This document shows, piece by piece, positions 11,126 through 21,568 of a stretch of DNA of 64,000 nt. The translations under genes were made by a program, and so were the position numbers. The notes under the pieces are model-generated. The model worked only from the letters and a program-made list of their open reading frames with translations, made no database searches and had not been told where the DNA came from. Numbering within the stretch: the stretch's first letter is position 1; each line of letters opens with the position of its first letter. Source of the stretch: Limonium bicolor (Eukaryota > Streptophyta > Magnoliopsida > Caryophyllales > Plumbaginaceae). The stretch covers positions 278,110,039 through 278,174,038 of the forward strand of contig CM041776.1 of the NCBI GenBank assembly GCA_023374045.1. The letters are read 5' to 3'.

Positions 11126-12033
11126 GCATTCAAATATTTTGAGGGTCACTACGCTCAGTCGGGTTTTCACTTCGCTCGGTCGGAAAAAGACTATTTTGCC
11201 CTACTATAATAATTTTCAAATATTTCTATATTTACCCACAATTTATGATATATTTCAAGGTGACCCCAAATTTCATTATATAAAGGAAGTGAATATGATA
11301 TGAAATCATATTCAATTCATAAATCCTAAAGTTAGAGAGATAAAGTTAGAGAGATAGAGAGAGAGGAAATGGTTTCTTTCGAAAGTTTGAAGAAAAAACT
11401 TTTCGGTAAGAAGAGTAAAAAAGATGGAGGAAATGCTGAAGATGGTGTTCCAGAAATGCAAGACGAGTATGCAGATGATGTTAGGAGCGAAGAGTACTCA
11501 CGAGGAGCTCATTCTGAGGTATTTTCTGTTGTTATTTTAGCAATTTAGAGGCAATTTATGTATAAAAGTAGCTAGAATATATACAAAACTGAACGAAAAA
11601 AGCAAGGAAAAAACGCCGTGCCCACCCCGTAAATGGCGCGCCTGCGCCGTCTCTTTCTCGCGCGCGCCTGCGCGCACCCAGGCTTAGCCGCGCCCGCGCC
11701 CACCCCTGCTCACCCGCGCCCGCGCCCACGCTGGCCACCTCGCGCCCGCGCCACCCTGATCAACGCGCGCCTGCGCGCATCCCTTGATGCGGACGCCGGC
11801 GCCGGCGTCTTTAGGTCGGCGCCTGCGCCGGTGCCCGTTTTTCAAATCGCTGTATCTTCTTCGTTATTGCTCCGTTTTTCGATCCGTTTGCGCCGTTGCG
11901 TTTGTCTTTTCATGTACTTTACGATGATATACTTTGCTGATTATTTTGATGGCTTATGTGTGATTTATTCTAAAGTACGTAGTATTAGGGTTTACGAGTA
12001 GCACTTGATGAATAACGACGTTTTTCTGCTTAG
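11126..12033 (+). repeat. left MULE terminal inverted repeat
   Basis: It matches 19247-20050 inverted. Recognisable blocks are 'cgctcagtcgggttttcact' with 'cttcgctcggtcgg' (11150-11183), the TATA region, the GC-rich 'gcgcccgcgcc' minisatellite (about 11635-11840), 'ttattgctccgtttttcga', 'gtactttacgatgatatact', and the last shared segment 'aacgacgtttttctgcttag' ending at 12033, which is also the splice acceptor of transposase exon 2. The first coding exon and its intron therefore lie inside the repeat. Confidence 0.8.
11277..11284 (+). promoter_or_regulatory. TATA box of the transposase gene
   Basis: 'tatataaa' lies about 90 bp before the first ATG (11369), followed by a GA-rich leader. The box sits inside the left terminal repeat. 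Confidence 0.6.
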
Positions 12034-14960
12034 GGTGATAACGATGATGAATTCGAGGATGCGAACGTAGACGCAAGTCATGTATTTAATAGTAGCCTAG
12101 TCTTTGGCGATGCAGAGGAGGCGGTTGGTTATGCCTTCGCACCGGAGAGGCTAATAATATTTATCTAATTAGACAGACTAAGCGAGACGACGGTGAAGTA
12201 ATACTAACGTGTGAGAGGTACGGCAAGCATAGGCCACGGGTTAGCACAGGAGAATCGTCATCGTCGAGTCAAAGGCCACGGCGTGCCACGAAGAAATGCA
12301 ACTGCCCTTTCCGCCTAAGCATCAGGGGTGGGGTTAAGACGGGCTGGTCTGTCTTGGTAATGGTCCCGACGCACAACCACGCGTTAGCGAGGAACCCACA
12401 ATCTCACTTCGTCCGGCCTCGCTTTAGCGTCGACGAAAGGGCAAGCATGAAAAGTTTGTACAGGAGTGGTGTTGCGCCTAGGCAGATGTGGGCCCATTTA
12501 CATGACAAGAACCCTGAAAGTACTGCAGACAAGACATCGATTCATAACCTAGTTTCGAAATTCAGAAAAGAAGATCGTGGCGGACGTACAGATGTAGCGT
12601 CCTTCATGCACTCGCTAGATGAACGTAATTATAGTTGGTGGTCCGAGAAAGATGCTAGTAAGTGTCGGCACATCTGTTCAGTGTTGGTTTATTTGTCTGT
12701 TAATCACTTTAAATGTTAGTTCTAATTAAATATCCATTTTGCAGGGAATCCATCTAGGCTGGGTCTTGTCTTGTTTGCGCACCCTTTTTCGCTGACGCTC
12801 GTTAAGATGTTTCCTTATGTAGTGCTCATTGATAGCACTTACAAGACGAACATGTACAAGGTGCCTCTAGTGGAGTTCGTCGGAGTCACGTCGTGCGGCA
12901 AGAACTTCTGCATAGCGTTCTGTTTGCGGTCAGAGAGGATGAGTCTGCATACACGTGGATGCTTAATCAGCTGACGAAGGTGTTGATCTATCCTCCAAAT
13001 GTGTTTGTCACTGACAATGAAAAGGCGCTAGTGAAAGCACTTTCAGTGGTATATCCTTCTGTACCACATCTTCTATGTCGTTGGCATATATGCAAGAATG
13101 TGGCTACCAATGCGCTTAAGATAATGCATATTGACCGTGACAGAGTCAATTTAGTAGTGCATCGGTGGAAGCGACTAGTTTACGCCTCAACTATTGCGAA
13201 GTACGATGAACAGTACGGGAAATTAGTACACTCCTACGGCGCCAACAATCCTTTCGTTGTGTACTTGAACAACACATGGCTATGTCAGCGTGAGAAATTT
13301 TGTGAGGTATGGGTTAAGAGATTCAGGCATTTCGGCAACACATCTACCAACAGGTTAGCTTAACTTTAATTGTCAACATGTTCTGTTGTTTGTATTGGTA
13401 TGTTTCCCATTTATCTGATACTAATTGACTTCCAATGTGTAGGGCGGAGAGCGCCCACTCAGCTCCAAAGTGTTGGCTTCATACATCCACCGGATCTCTA
13501 GACACATGCTTCGACAGCATACATAGATTCGTCGAAGGGCAACATTTTCACATTAAACAAGACTTCGAGTTCTCCATTGACAGAAGGGTTTCGGAAGACC
13601 AGCAAGTCCCATTTTTATTTCTGGTCAATCAAGTGAGCCTCAAATGTTTGGAAATACTCCAGGATCAGCTGAGAAGGAGGGAGGTGCGATATTGACCACA
13701 CAACATCGTACGAAGATGTTTGTGCGTTTACTTCGACCATGGATTATCGTGCGCGTTTCGTATGTTTTCAGTACATTCAAGCCGGTCTGAATATACCAGT
13801 TGAAGAAGTGCATATCTTCTGGCGAACACTCAGATACGACGCACAACAAGAATTTGAAGCACAACGCCAAACATACGATGAGTCGTATAGCACAGAGGAA
13901 CAACTCTCATGTGTAGGTTTATGGTATGATGATCTGTCTCAGCGGTATGATCCTACGACGATTGAACAAGCGTTCAACGCGTGGAAGCCAATATGGGAGC
14001 CCGAGGATGATCACACTGGTTTACAGCCACCAGAGGTGAAGGCGCCTAAGGGAAGACCCACTACCAAAAAAAAGAAGAGGCCAAACACTAGGGACAAGTC
14101 CGAGCACGAGCATTTAGGTCTTGGAAACCGTGGTCCGCCCCTACGACGTTCGCAGTCTCAGCGACGCTCGACAGCACCCCAAAGTACAAGTGATCATGGG
14201 CCGTCAATGCAACACAGTCAATCACAGCGTTGGTCATCTGAGCGAATGAGTCAAACTGGAGAAGGACCGACAATGCAACACAATCCACCTCAACAACATG
14301 CACCATATCCGACATACTGGAGCCCCTGGAAATACTCGTCGTATTGGACTGACCTCGATCCGCAATTAGGTAATTATATTATAGGTTACAGGGAGATAGT
14401 GGGTGATGGAAACTGTGGGTTTCGAGCCATTGCTGATGCCGTGTACAACGATGAAAGGCTATGGAAACAGGTTAGACGTGCATGCTTGGATGAGCTGGAG
14501 GATAGAAGAGATTGGTGGTTAAATAAAGTTGAACAAGATTGGTACGATAGACAGTACCATCGACTGAATTGGTTTGCAGACACATTTGCACCATCACAAT
14601 ACTGGATTGAAATTCTAGATATTGGTGTCATCGTGTGCACTGTATACCACATTGCGCTTATCAGTTTTTCAAAAGGATACGATGGTAAGGCTACTGGGTT
14701 GGTCGCACTGCCGCTACGTGATGATCGGGGGTTAGGTCGTCCAAACAGAGGTCACTCTTGCATGTGTCGCTGAGCAGTCTCATTTCATTAGACTCCAAAC
14801 AGTCGAAAATTGTCCAGTCCCAATCTTGAATCCGATGTGGCGACGTTGGCATGAGCCCTCAGTTACAGCTTATATTGATCCGTACTTACCGCGCAATGCA
14901 GAGTGGTACAGATTGTTTCCCCCAATTGGTGAACCAGGACGCTTGATTATAGAAGATTAG
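11369..14960 (+). pseudogene. FAR1/MULE transposase fused to OTU cysteine-protease domain
   Basis: Likely exons: 11369-11518, 12034-12657, 12745-13353, 13443-14960, each with GT donors and AG acceptors. Exon 1 is Lys-rich (MVSFESLKKKLFGKK). A FAR1-type DNA-binding region follows, with the zinc ligands 'CNCPFRL' and 'HNHAL'. The DDE core shows Asp in 'VVLIDSTYKTN' (12831), Asp in 'VFVTDNEKAL' (13013), 'CRWHICKNV', and Glu in 'AESAHSAPK' (13447). A decayed SWIM finger follows (about 13700). The C-terminal OTU domain has 'VGDGNCGFRAIADAV' (Asp 14405, Cys 14414) and a His in 'SHFIRLQ' (14781). Frameshifts near 12150-12165, 12922, 13690 and 14740 break it. The transposase would cut and insert the element; the OTU domain would remove ubiquitin-like chains, target unknown. 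Confidence 0.85.
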
Positions 14961-15292
14961 AATTTGTAAAATTTTGTTGAATTCTTTGTATGCCATTAGT
15001 ATATTCAAGAAGCATTGTGATGTTTTACAAGATTAATGTATTGAAGAAGGACATTGAAAATTTTGAGTGTTTTAGTGTCTCATGTTGATACAGTGGATTA
15101 TACTTTATCTAATAAAAGCAAATTCATCGTAGATACAATGCGTTCTAACACTACTGCTGTTAGCGACTCAACGTCCTACAAAGAATTTAGACCACCCAGA
15201 TTGGCATTGATCTTAAGAAGCACATATGACACCTAATTTACCAAAAAAAAAGTTTGTACAATATTTCATCTGTTGCTAATGATCGAATTTGG

Positions 15293-15559
15293 CCCATCTG
15301 TGTTTCTAACCGCTGGACAAGATGCTGATCCTTACTTGGTCAACCAAGGGTAACTTTTCAAGTATACCTTCGATCACAACATCAGCAAGGTTACTGGTAA
15401 TGAATGCTTTTTGGCCATCAGTAATCGTAGGTTGAATACCATACTAATAGTGAATACGTATAGTGACTTCATGTTGAGTGGATGCTTTTATCCCGTTAGT
15501 GAACAACTTTGTGATGCTTTTATCCCATCTGTGTTTCTAACCGCTGGACAAGATGCTGA
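15293..15559. repeat. perfect 36-bp direct repeat, 231 bp apart
   Basis: The 36 bp at 15293-15328, beginning 'cccatctgtgtttctaac', recur unchanged at 15524-15559. They lie in the convergent intergenic stretch 14961-15778 of the MULE, where no other feature was seen. The repeat may be a local duplication or part of the 3' processing region. Confidence 0.75.
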
Positions 15560-15778
15560 AAAAAATGTTTTTTTACTAATTAATTGTACACATATTTGAA
15601 ACATATTTTTAAGACTTCAAAAGCGATTATATTTTAGAGTTTCATTTTCAATCAACATTGTTCACACATCATTTCTCATAATGTTACAACTTATTCCACA
15701 CACACATCATTTTAAACCTTTAAACAAAAAACGGTTGTGATGACTACTAGTACATGAAGCCAAATATGGATGCACTGA

Positions 15779-16230
15779 TTAAGCGGGAGGAGGTCGTCTC
15801 CTCGTACTAGCCCTGTACCGTGAATTGTGTTCCCTACGGTCCGCCTCAGCCCTGCTTCGTATTACATCTAGGTCTTCGAAGTCTGAATCATCTTCATACT
15901 TCACAAGAATCCTAACTCTTTCCATTATTTCTCCAAGGTCTAAGAAGTTCTGCAACATCATGCATACGTCCGCATCGGTTAGTAAATCGACGATAGAGTC
16001 GTTGTACAGATCTTGGTCCATCCTAAGGTAGACAATGGAAAAGACGTTGAGTTGCTGATTATCAAAATGTGATCTGACAATTTGATTTAATGAAGCTGTT
16101 AGGTGGTTAACACTTCTCGGAGTTCTAATTTCTGTATTGATCACTGCCCATCCGGAGCACGTTGGAACCGTGCCCCGTATTCATTGAGTGCGGTGTAATG
16201 GTTCACGTGAATTGCAAAGGGAATTGACAT
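15779..16230 (-). pseudogene. small MULE-associated ORF of unknown function
   Basis: Reading starts MSIPFAIHVNHYTALNEYG at 16230, hits a frame change near 16145, and continues for 121 codons to the stop at 15779. The protein would be about 150 residues, with a Leu/Asp-rich middle ('SIVDLLTDADVCMMLQNF') and a basic Arg-rich tail ending RRRPPPA. The general pattern resembles the PB1/ubiquitin-like N-terminal region of some plant MULE transposases, but this is only a resemblance. It lies 57 bp downstream of the PMD stop on the same strand, so it may have been a separate third gene or be transcribed with PMD. Confidence 0.45.
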
Positions 16231-16286
16231 CCTAATGACATAAACAAGAATGAATTATTTAAAAATGAAATAAACATAAATTAAAA

Positions 16287-19073
16287 TTACAATAACCACA
16301 TCAGTTTAAGCATCAATACAGAATGTTCAAAAACAACATAAACTAATAACTCTACTAATATCCAAACACCACCACTATACCCACCCCTACCATACTCACC
16401 ACCACCATACCCACCCGCCCCAGAACCACTACCAGCATGTCGTCCCCTGCCATCACCACGCCCACCCCTCCCATCACCATGTCCTCCCCTCCCATCACCC
16501 GGTCCCCTCGCATCATCACCGCGCCCACCATTACCCCCACCACGACGCGCCTGCTCCATGTGCCTACGGTACATACCCTCCCCTCTAGGCCTAAGGCCTC
16601 TGGTGTGATGCCCCGCGATGTACCACTCCATGCCAGCACGAGGCTGGTTAGGGTTCCTGTGACGTGTGGCCGAATCAGGGGTGGTCGGGACATTAAGCCG
16701 GCAGTACTCAAAGGCCATCTCCAGCGTATCAGCCGCCCAGGGGGGGAAACCCGTGGGCCAACCCGGGTGTTCTCCGGTGCGAGACTCATGATAAGCGGCG
16801 CTGTCTCATCCCAATACTGCAGTAAGGTATAAATGTGAAGTTAGTATTTAAAAACAATTACAAACAAAAAAAATTAACAAGACTAAGTATTTACCTGGAG
16901 CTGATCCTCTCGTCGTGTACTGGGGCCACCGTCCGCTCCCAGGGGACGCACCTGAACATGAGAAACGCGCTGGAACCACCGGATGTAATCCGGGGCACGG
17001 CCCATGGCATATCCGCACGTGCCAGAGGAAACCTCCACCTGCTGGGCCCTGTCGTGTTGTCCCACACGGCTGTCCCGTAGTCGTACGAAGCAAGGTACGT
17101 CTTCCCATGTCTGGGACGATAATGGCTGTCGGGTCTGATAGGCTGAGGGGGGATAGTCTGCATGTATCCAAACTGGCGCAGACACCGCTCGGGCATATAC
17201 GGCTCAGCAATATCCAAGAACTGTATGGTGCCATAATACCGGGAGCGCGCCTGTGATACGAGGGCACCCTCTGCCTCAAATGGCAGCCAAACAACCTACG
17301 TTTCATTTAATGGAAAACAATTAACAACTTAAATGAGAAACAATGTTTGACGATACGTTAACCGTCAACTTTTAATTACTACAATCGCTAAGCAACTCGT
17401 ACCTCAGTAGAGGACATCATGTCCAGCCGCCCCCTCACGAAACGTAGCCTCTCATCGTCCATCAAATTCCTCGTGTAACGAGGCCACCTCGCCGCCGCCG
17501 CGGGGAGCAACCATCCCAGTCTGAAAGGGGCTCCGGTCTGAACATGGGGAAGTACTCATAGATCCAGCACTGCGGTGATCATCCGAAAACATTAGCCAAC
17601 ATAGTCAATCAATAAGTTTACAATACTTAACTCGGGAGCTCACAATCAAGTTCTCACCTGAAACAACGTCAGGCAACCAGCCAGCTGACGTGTATCCGCC
17701 CGGGAAGCGATGCCGAGCTGTCGGTACAGGTATGCCAGTGTCCCGGTCCCCCACGCATACAAGTGGACCCTACTAGGGTCACGGATCGGCCAGTAGGACG
17801 AGGGCATAACACGATCCCCGCCCTTGTCGATGATCAATGAGTGGGACACCAGCCACCAGAGGAACGCCGTCATCTCCTGAAGTGGGGTACAGTATGGACC
17901 GCCACAAGTATCATGAAGAGCTCGGTAACGTACCTGGCTCTCCGGGAACCTACAGTCTATCAGCTCCTGCTGGTCCGCCGCGGCAAACAGCCGTAGGAAG
18001 TGGGGGATGAGAACATGTAATGGTGGGGCCGCTATGCCGACCCGGGCGCCATCCTCGGGCTGGTACGAAATCGCCATGCCAGTGATGGGGATACCCAAAA
18101 GTGGTAGACGTCGTGGAGAGTAATAGTCATCTCTCCGAATGGCATGTGAAAGGAGTTCGTGTCAGGCTGCCATCTCTCCACGAACGCTGAGAGGAGCGCG
18201 AGGTCAAAACAACCATGCGCTATGTCGACAAGATGCGCAAGTCCGCTATCCTCGACCGCTGCTAGAGACTCTGGGTGCCTCAATGTACTCGGAGTCCACG
18301 CCTCCAAATACTTCGTCTTAGGCTTGAAGCTAAGACATCCCTTCTCCTGTTGAATATTTATGATTGAGTTCACACTATATTAACCATTTCCTAAACAATC
18401 TTAAATTTTATGGAATCTATTACCAGACGGGAAACATACCACTCCTCGCCACACGTCAAGCGCGACGTGACCACCGAAACTCGGGATCAAACTCGTATCC
18501 TGAGGGCCTCCGGGCACTGGAGTCTGCCCAAGCAACCAAGCATCAGAAGCCGGCATCTGCGCCACCCCCTCTGCCGGACCATGTACTGGGGACCGGCGAC
18601 GACGGCGCACCCGTGTGGCCACCTCAGCAACCGGCTCATCTATGTCCTCGTCATCAGCGTCAGCCTCGTGATGACGTGCGTCTCCGGCCCCACTCTGTCC
18701 AGGAGTAGGCCAATCAGGACTATCAGACCTCACGACCAGCGTCCCATCGCCGATCAATGAGTCCAGATCCACACTATGCATCTGGTCCACCTCCTGCTCC
18801 TCCTCCTGCTCCTGCTGCTCCTCCTCCTCCTCCTCCTCCCCCTGCTCCAGCTCAAACTCCGCCCGCATCCTTCCTCACGGGCTCGTAGAAACTCAATCTC
18901 CCTACGCTTCCTGGACGAAGCTGTAGCGTACTGTGTACGCCTCCTCTCTGCAGCAGCAGCATCAGGCCCGCTCACACGAGGGTGTGATGAACTCTCGCCT
19001 CGGTCACAGAAATCGACTTACCCTTACCCAGACCGAACCTACCAAGCAAACCCTTGCCCTTTCCTCCCGCCAT
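16287..19073 (-). pseudogene. plant mobile domain (PMD) protein, MULE-borne
   Basis: Exons on the minus strand by frame and GT/AG sites: 19073-18440, 18346-17658, 17569-17403, 17295-16895, 16816-16287. The N-terminus is basic (MAGGKGKGLLGRFGLGKGKS), followed by a Glu/Gln run from a CTC/CTG-rich tract. The PMD signature is clear: 'DTSLIPSFGGHVALDVWRG', 'AHLVDIAHGCFDLALLSAFV', 'LHDVYHF' then 'GIPITGMAI', 'MTAFLWWLVSH', 'AWGTGTLAYLYRQLG', and 'DYIRWFQRVSH'. The tail is Gly/Arg-rich. At least six single-base frame changes occur (for example near 18860, 18095, 17530, 16970, 16770). PMD proteins (MAIN/MAIL1 type) are nuclear and linked to silencing of transposons; many genomic copies are transposon-borne. 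Here it is driven from the right TIR, convergent to the transposase. Confidence 0.85.
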
Positions 19074-19246
19074 CTGTTGTTTACCGTAGAATTTAGTCAT
19101 ACTATTTTTACAGTTAGTCAAGACCGGTCGAGGTTAGTCAATACCGGTCATACATGCATCTCAGTAGTTCAACGTCAAACAAATTCATACAAATCATTGG
19201 AACTGATTAAAACACGCATAATAGAGGTATACAATGTATGACCGCC

Positions 19247-20050
19247 CTAAGCAGAAAAACGTCGTTACTCACGAAGTGCTACTCTAAACCCTAATATTAC
19301 ATACTTTAAAATAAATCTCACATAACGCATGAAAATAATCAACAAAGTATATCATCGTAAAGTACACGAAGAGACAAACGCAACGGCGCAAACGGTTCGA
19401 AAAACGGAGCAATAACGAAGAAAATACAGCGGTTTGAAAAACAAGCGCCCGCGCCGACCCAGCCAAACCGGCGCCCGCGCCCAGCCAACCCGCCCCCCCC
19501 CCCCCGGCGCCCGCGCCTACTCCTCGACCTCCGCGCCCGCGCCCACCCCTCGACCGCCGCGCCCGCCCACGCATCAGCCACCGCGCCAGCGCCGCTTCTC
19601 CACCCGCGCGCCAGCGCCCTCCTCTCCAACGCGCGCCCGCGCGCACTCATTGTGGCCGGCGCCTGCGCGGCTGTTCTTCCCCCGTTTCCGAATTCGTCTA
19701 CTGTTTCTACTAATTTTGCTACTTTTACTGCTATTCTACGCTAAAAAACTGTAAATTATGACAGAAAAGAACCTGATTTTGCAGATCGTACTAACAGAAT
19801 GATGACTTGAGCACCGCTTTTCTCCCGCTCCGTCCCGCTCCCGCTCCGGTTACCGCTTCTAGAGAGAAGTCAGAGAGAATTCTAGAGAGATAGAGAGTTT
19901 GAGATTTTGAAATTTTGTGGAGAGATAATAGAGGGTAAAGGTGTATATATAGGAGAATTTAAGGGTAAGGGCAAAATGGTAAAGTTTTTTAAATTTCCGA
20001 CTGAGCGAAGTGAAAACTCGACTGAGCGAACGAGTTCAGAATATTTTTGT
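19247..20050 (-). repeat. right MULE terminal inverted repeat
   Basis: Inverted counterpart of 11126-12033. It includes 'ctaagcagaaaaacgtcgtt' (the complement of the left splice acceptor), 'agtatatcatcgtaaagtac', the 'ggcgcccgcgcc' minisatellite (about 19440-19660), and 'ccgactgagcgaagtgaaaa' near the outer end. The minisatellite is the least conserved part between the two sides. Confidence 0.8.
19944..19951 (-). promoter_or_regulatory. TATA box of the right TIR (PMD side)
   Basis: 'tatatata' lies in the mirror position of the left TATA box and is directed toward the PMD gene. A noncoding leader exon spliced to the acceptor at about 19249 ('ctgcttag') is likely, by symmetry with the transposase side. 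Confidence 0.5.
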
Positions 20051-20104
20051 TGTTACAAAATACTAACCCGACGTTATTTTGGAAACAGAATCGGAATGAT
20101 TATT

Positions 20105-20885
20105 TTCTTTGTTGTTTGTTTTACCAGTTTTTCTTATTTTCAAGAAAGAGAAAGAAAAGGGGATTATCATAAAACCCTTTATTTTGATTCCCCACCCGAA
20201 TGGAGTTTCCTTTCCCTAGTACATATTGACCGGTGACATATGACCATTGGTCGATGACTAATGACCATTGACCGGTGACCGGTGACCGGTGAATGTTGAT
20301 CGGTAATTAGTGGTCATTAACTGACAGCTGGCAGCCGTTGACCATTGACCAGTGGTCGTTGACCGATTATTTATTTCATTTCCCCAACTCAAACAAATAA
20401 TCTGGAAAATCAAAGGGAATTCTAATCTATTCCTCCCCATTTCCTTTCCTGATTCCATTCTGTTTCTCTCGCTCAAAACAAACGCCCCCTAAGGGGTTTT
20501 GTTTCAAGCAGAGAAATGGAATGAAATCAGAAACCGGAAAAAAAATGAATGAAAAAGAATTTTATTTGATTTTTTTTATTGTTTACTTAAACTGGGGAAA
20601 TAAAATAAATAACTGGTCAAGGTCTTCAGTCAATGTCAACGTCTACCAGCTGCCAATCAACAGTTATTAATTGCCAGTCAACATTCACCGGTCACCGGTC
20701 AATGGTCATTAGTCATCGGTCAATGATCATATATCGCCGGTCAAAATATACTGGGAAAAAGAATCTCATTCTCTAATAGGAGTGAGGAATCAAAATAGAG
20801 GGTTTTATGAATCTTATTCCCTCTCTCTTTCCTAAAAATAAGAAAAACTATTAAAACAAATAGAATTGCCCAAAACAAACGCCCC
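20105..20885. repeat. foldback region with GACCGGTGA repeats
   Basis: About 380 bp (20105-20490) is repeated inverted at 20495-20885. Both halves end with 'caaaacaaacgcccc' (20473-20491 and 20871-20885), and each carries a run of short units 'attgaccggtgacc', 'gaccattg' and 'gatgactaatgaccattg'. The 'ggggcgtttgtttt' terminus is common in plant MITEs. The 'cgccccctaagggg' at 20484-20498 in the centre suggests two related elements meeting, or one element with an inverted duplication. Confidence 0.65.
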
Positions 20886-20928
20886 TGATTAGCGCTATTC
20901 AAAAAATCATTAATTTGACTATTTCAGG

Positions 20929-21078
20929 GATCAGTATTCAAGTGGTGAAGTTGTTGAACGGGAAAAGAGGAAAGTTCTTCAAGAACCTAAGGCTAAGATT
21001 AGATTCAGGAATCAAGCAATTATCTTGTTTTCTTTTATGATGCAGTGTAGTTTTCAAACGGCAAATTCTATTGTATAA
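20929..21078 (+). other. possible isolated 3' exon
   Basis: A splice-acceptor-like 'tgactatttcag' ends at 20927 and opens a 49-codon frame ending in TAA (21076-21078), with a polar start 'DQYSSGEVVEREKRKVLQEP'. No domain is recognised. Nothing upstream on this strand connects to it. It could be the last exon of a host gene disrupted by the MULE/CACTA cluster, or chance. Confidence 0.2.
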
Positions 21079-21568
21079 CCGGTTGTACGCTGAGCATCGT
21101 ATAACCGTTCATTTTAAATGCAAACGTTGTTCAAGTTTTTGTATTGATTGTTCATATTGATGTAAAGTTGTGAAAGTTGTTCAACTTTATATGATAGTTG
21201 TTTAAATTAATTATAAAGAATGTTCGGGAATGTACATAAACATCGTACAACCGGTTTCACATTAGATACGTGTAGAACGATTAAATTATATGAGTTATTA
21301 TCTACAAATAATAAAACAGCGATTCTTCCAAATAAATATTTGCACGACCATAATAAGCCAATACATAAGAATTCGTACCATCGTGCTCTCTCTCTCTATA
21401 TATATAACATAAACACTTGTTCAAAAATTAATTTTAACATACGTAAACACACAAAAATAGGCAATCAATATCCAAACTTGTCGATACTTATAATTGTAAG
21501 TGATATAGAGCTTGGGGAAAAACTTCTGTAATAATCTAGTTTTGTTTTGATTTCTTGCGTTGGATTTT
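21079..21568. other. no gene recognised
   Basis: AT-rich host flank of the CACTA element. The 103-codon ORF from 21220 is Asn/Ile/Tyr-rich, with no domain. Confidence 0.4.

Larger units (their letters stand above)
11105..20075. mobile_element. Mutator-like element (MULE) with transposase-OTU and PMD genes
   Basis: Long inverted repeats (11126-12033 and 19247-20050) enclose a plus-strand FAR1/MULE transposase with an OTU domain, a minus-strand PMD protein and a minus-strand small ORF. Each repeat contains a TATA box directed inward, so the two main genes are convergent, as mudrA and mudrB are in maize MuDR. The inverted match fades near 11105 ('gggtgacaatt') and 20075; a 9-11 bp duplication was not identified, so termini are approximate. 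All genes carry frameshifts, so the copy is not autonomous now, but the ORF blocks are still easily read, which suggests moderate age. Confidence 0.85.

Noticed and set aside
11633..12001. 122-codon Ala/Pro/Arg-rich ORF
   Set aside because: It lies in the GC minisatellite of the MULE terminal repeat, in the transposase intron; the repeat lacks stops in all frames.
16437..16832. 131-codon plus-strand ORF (Pro/Thr/Ser-rich)
   Set aside because: Antisense shadow of the Gly/Arg-rich PMD tail.
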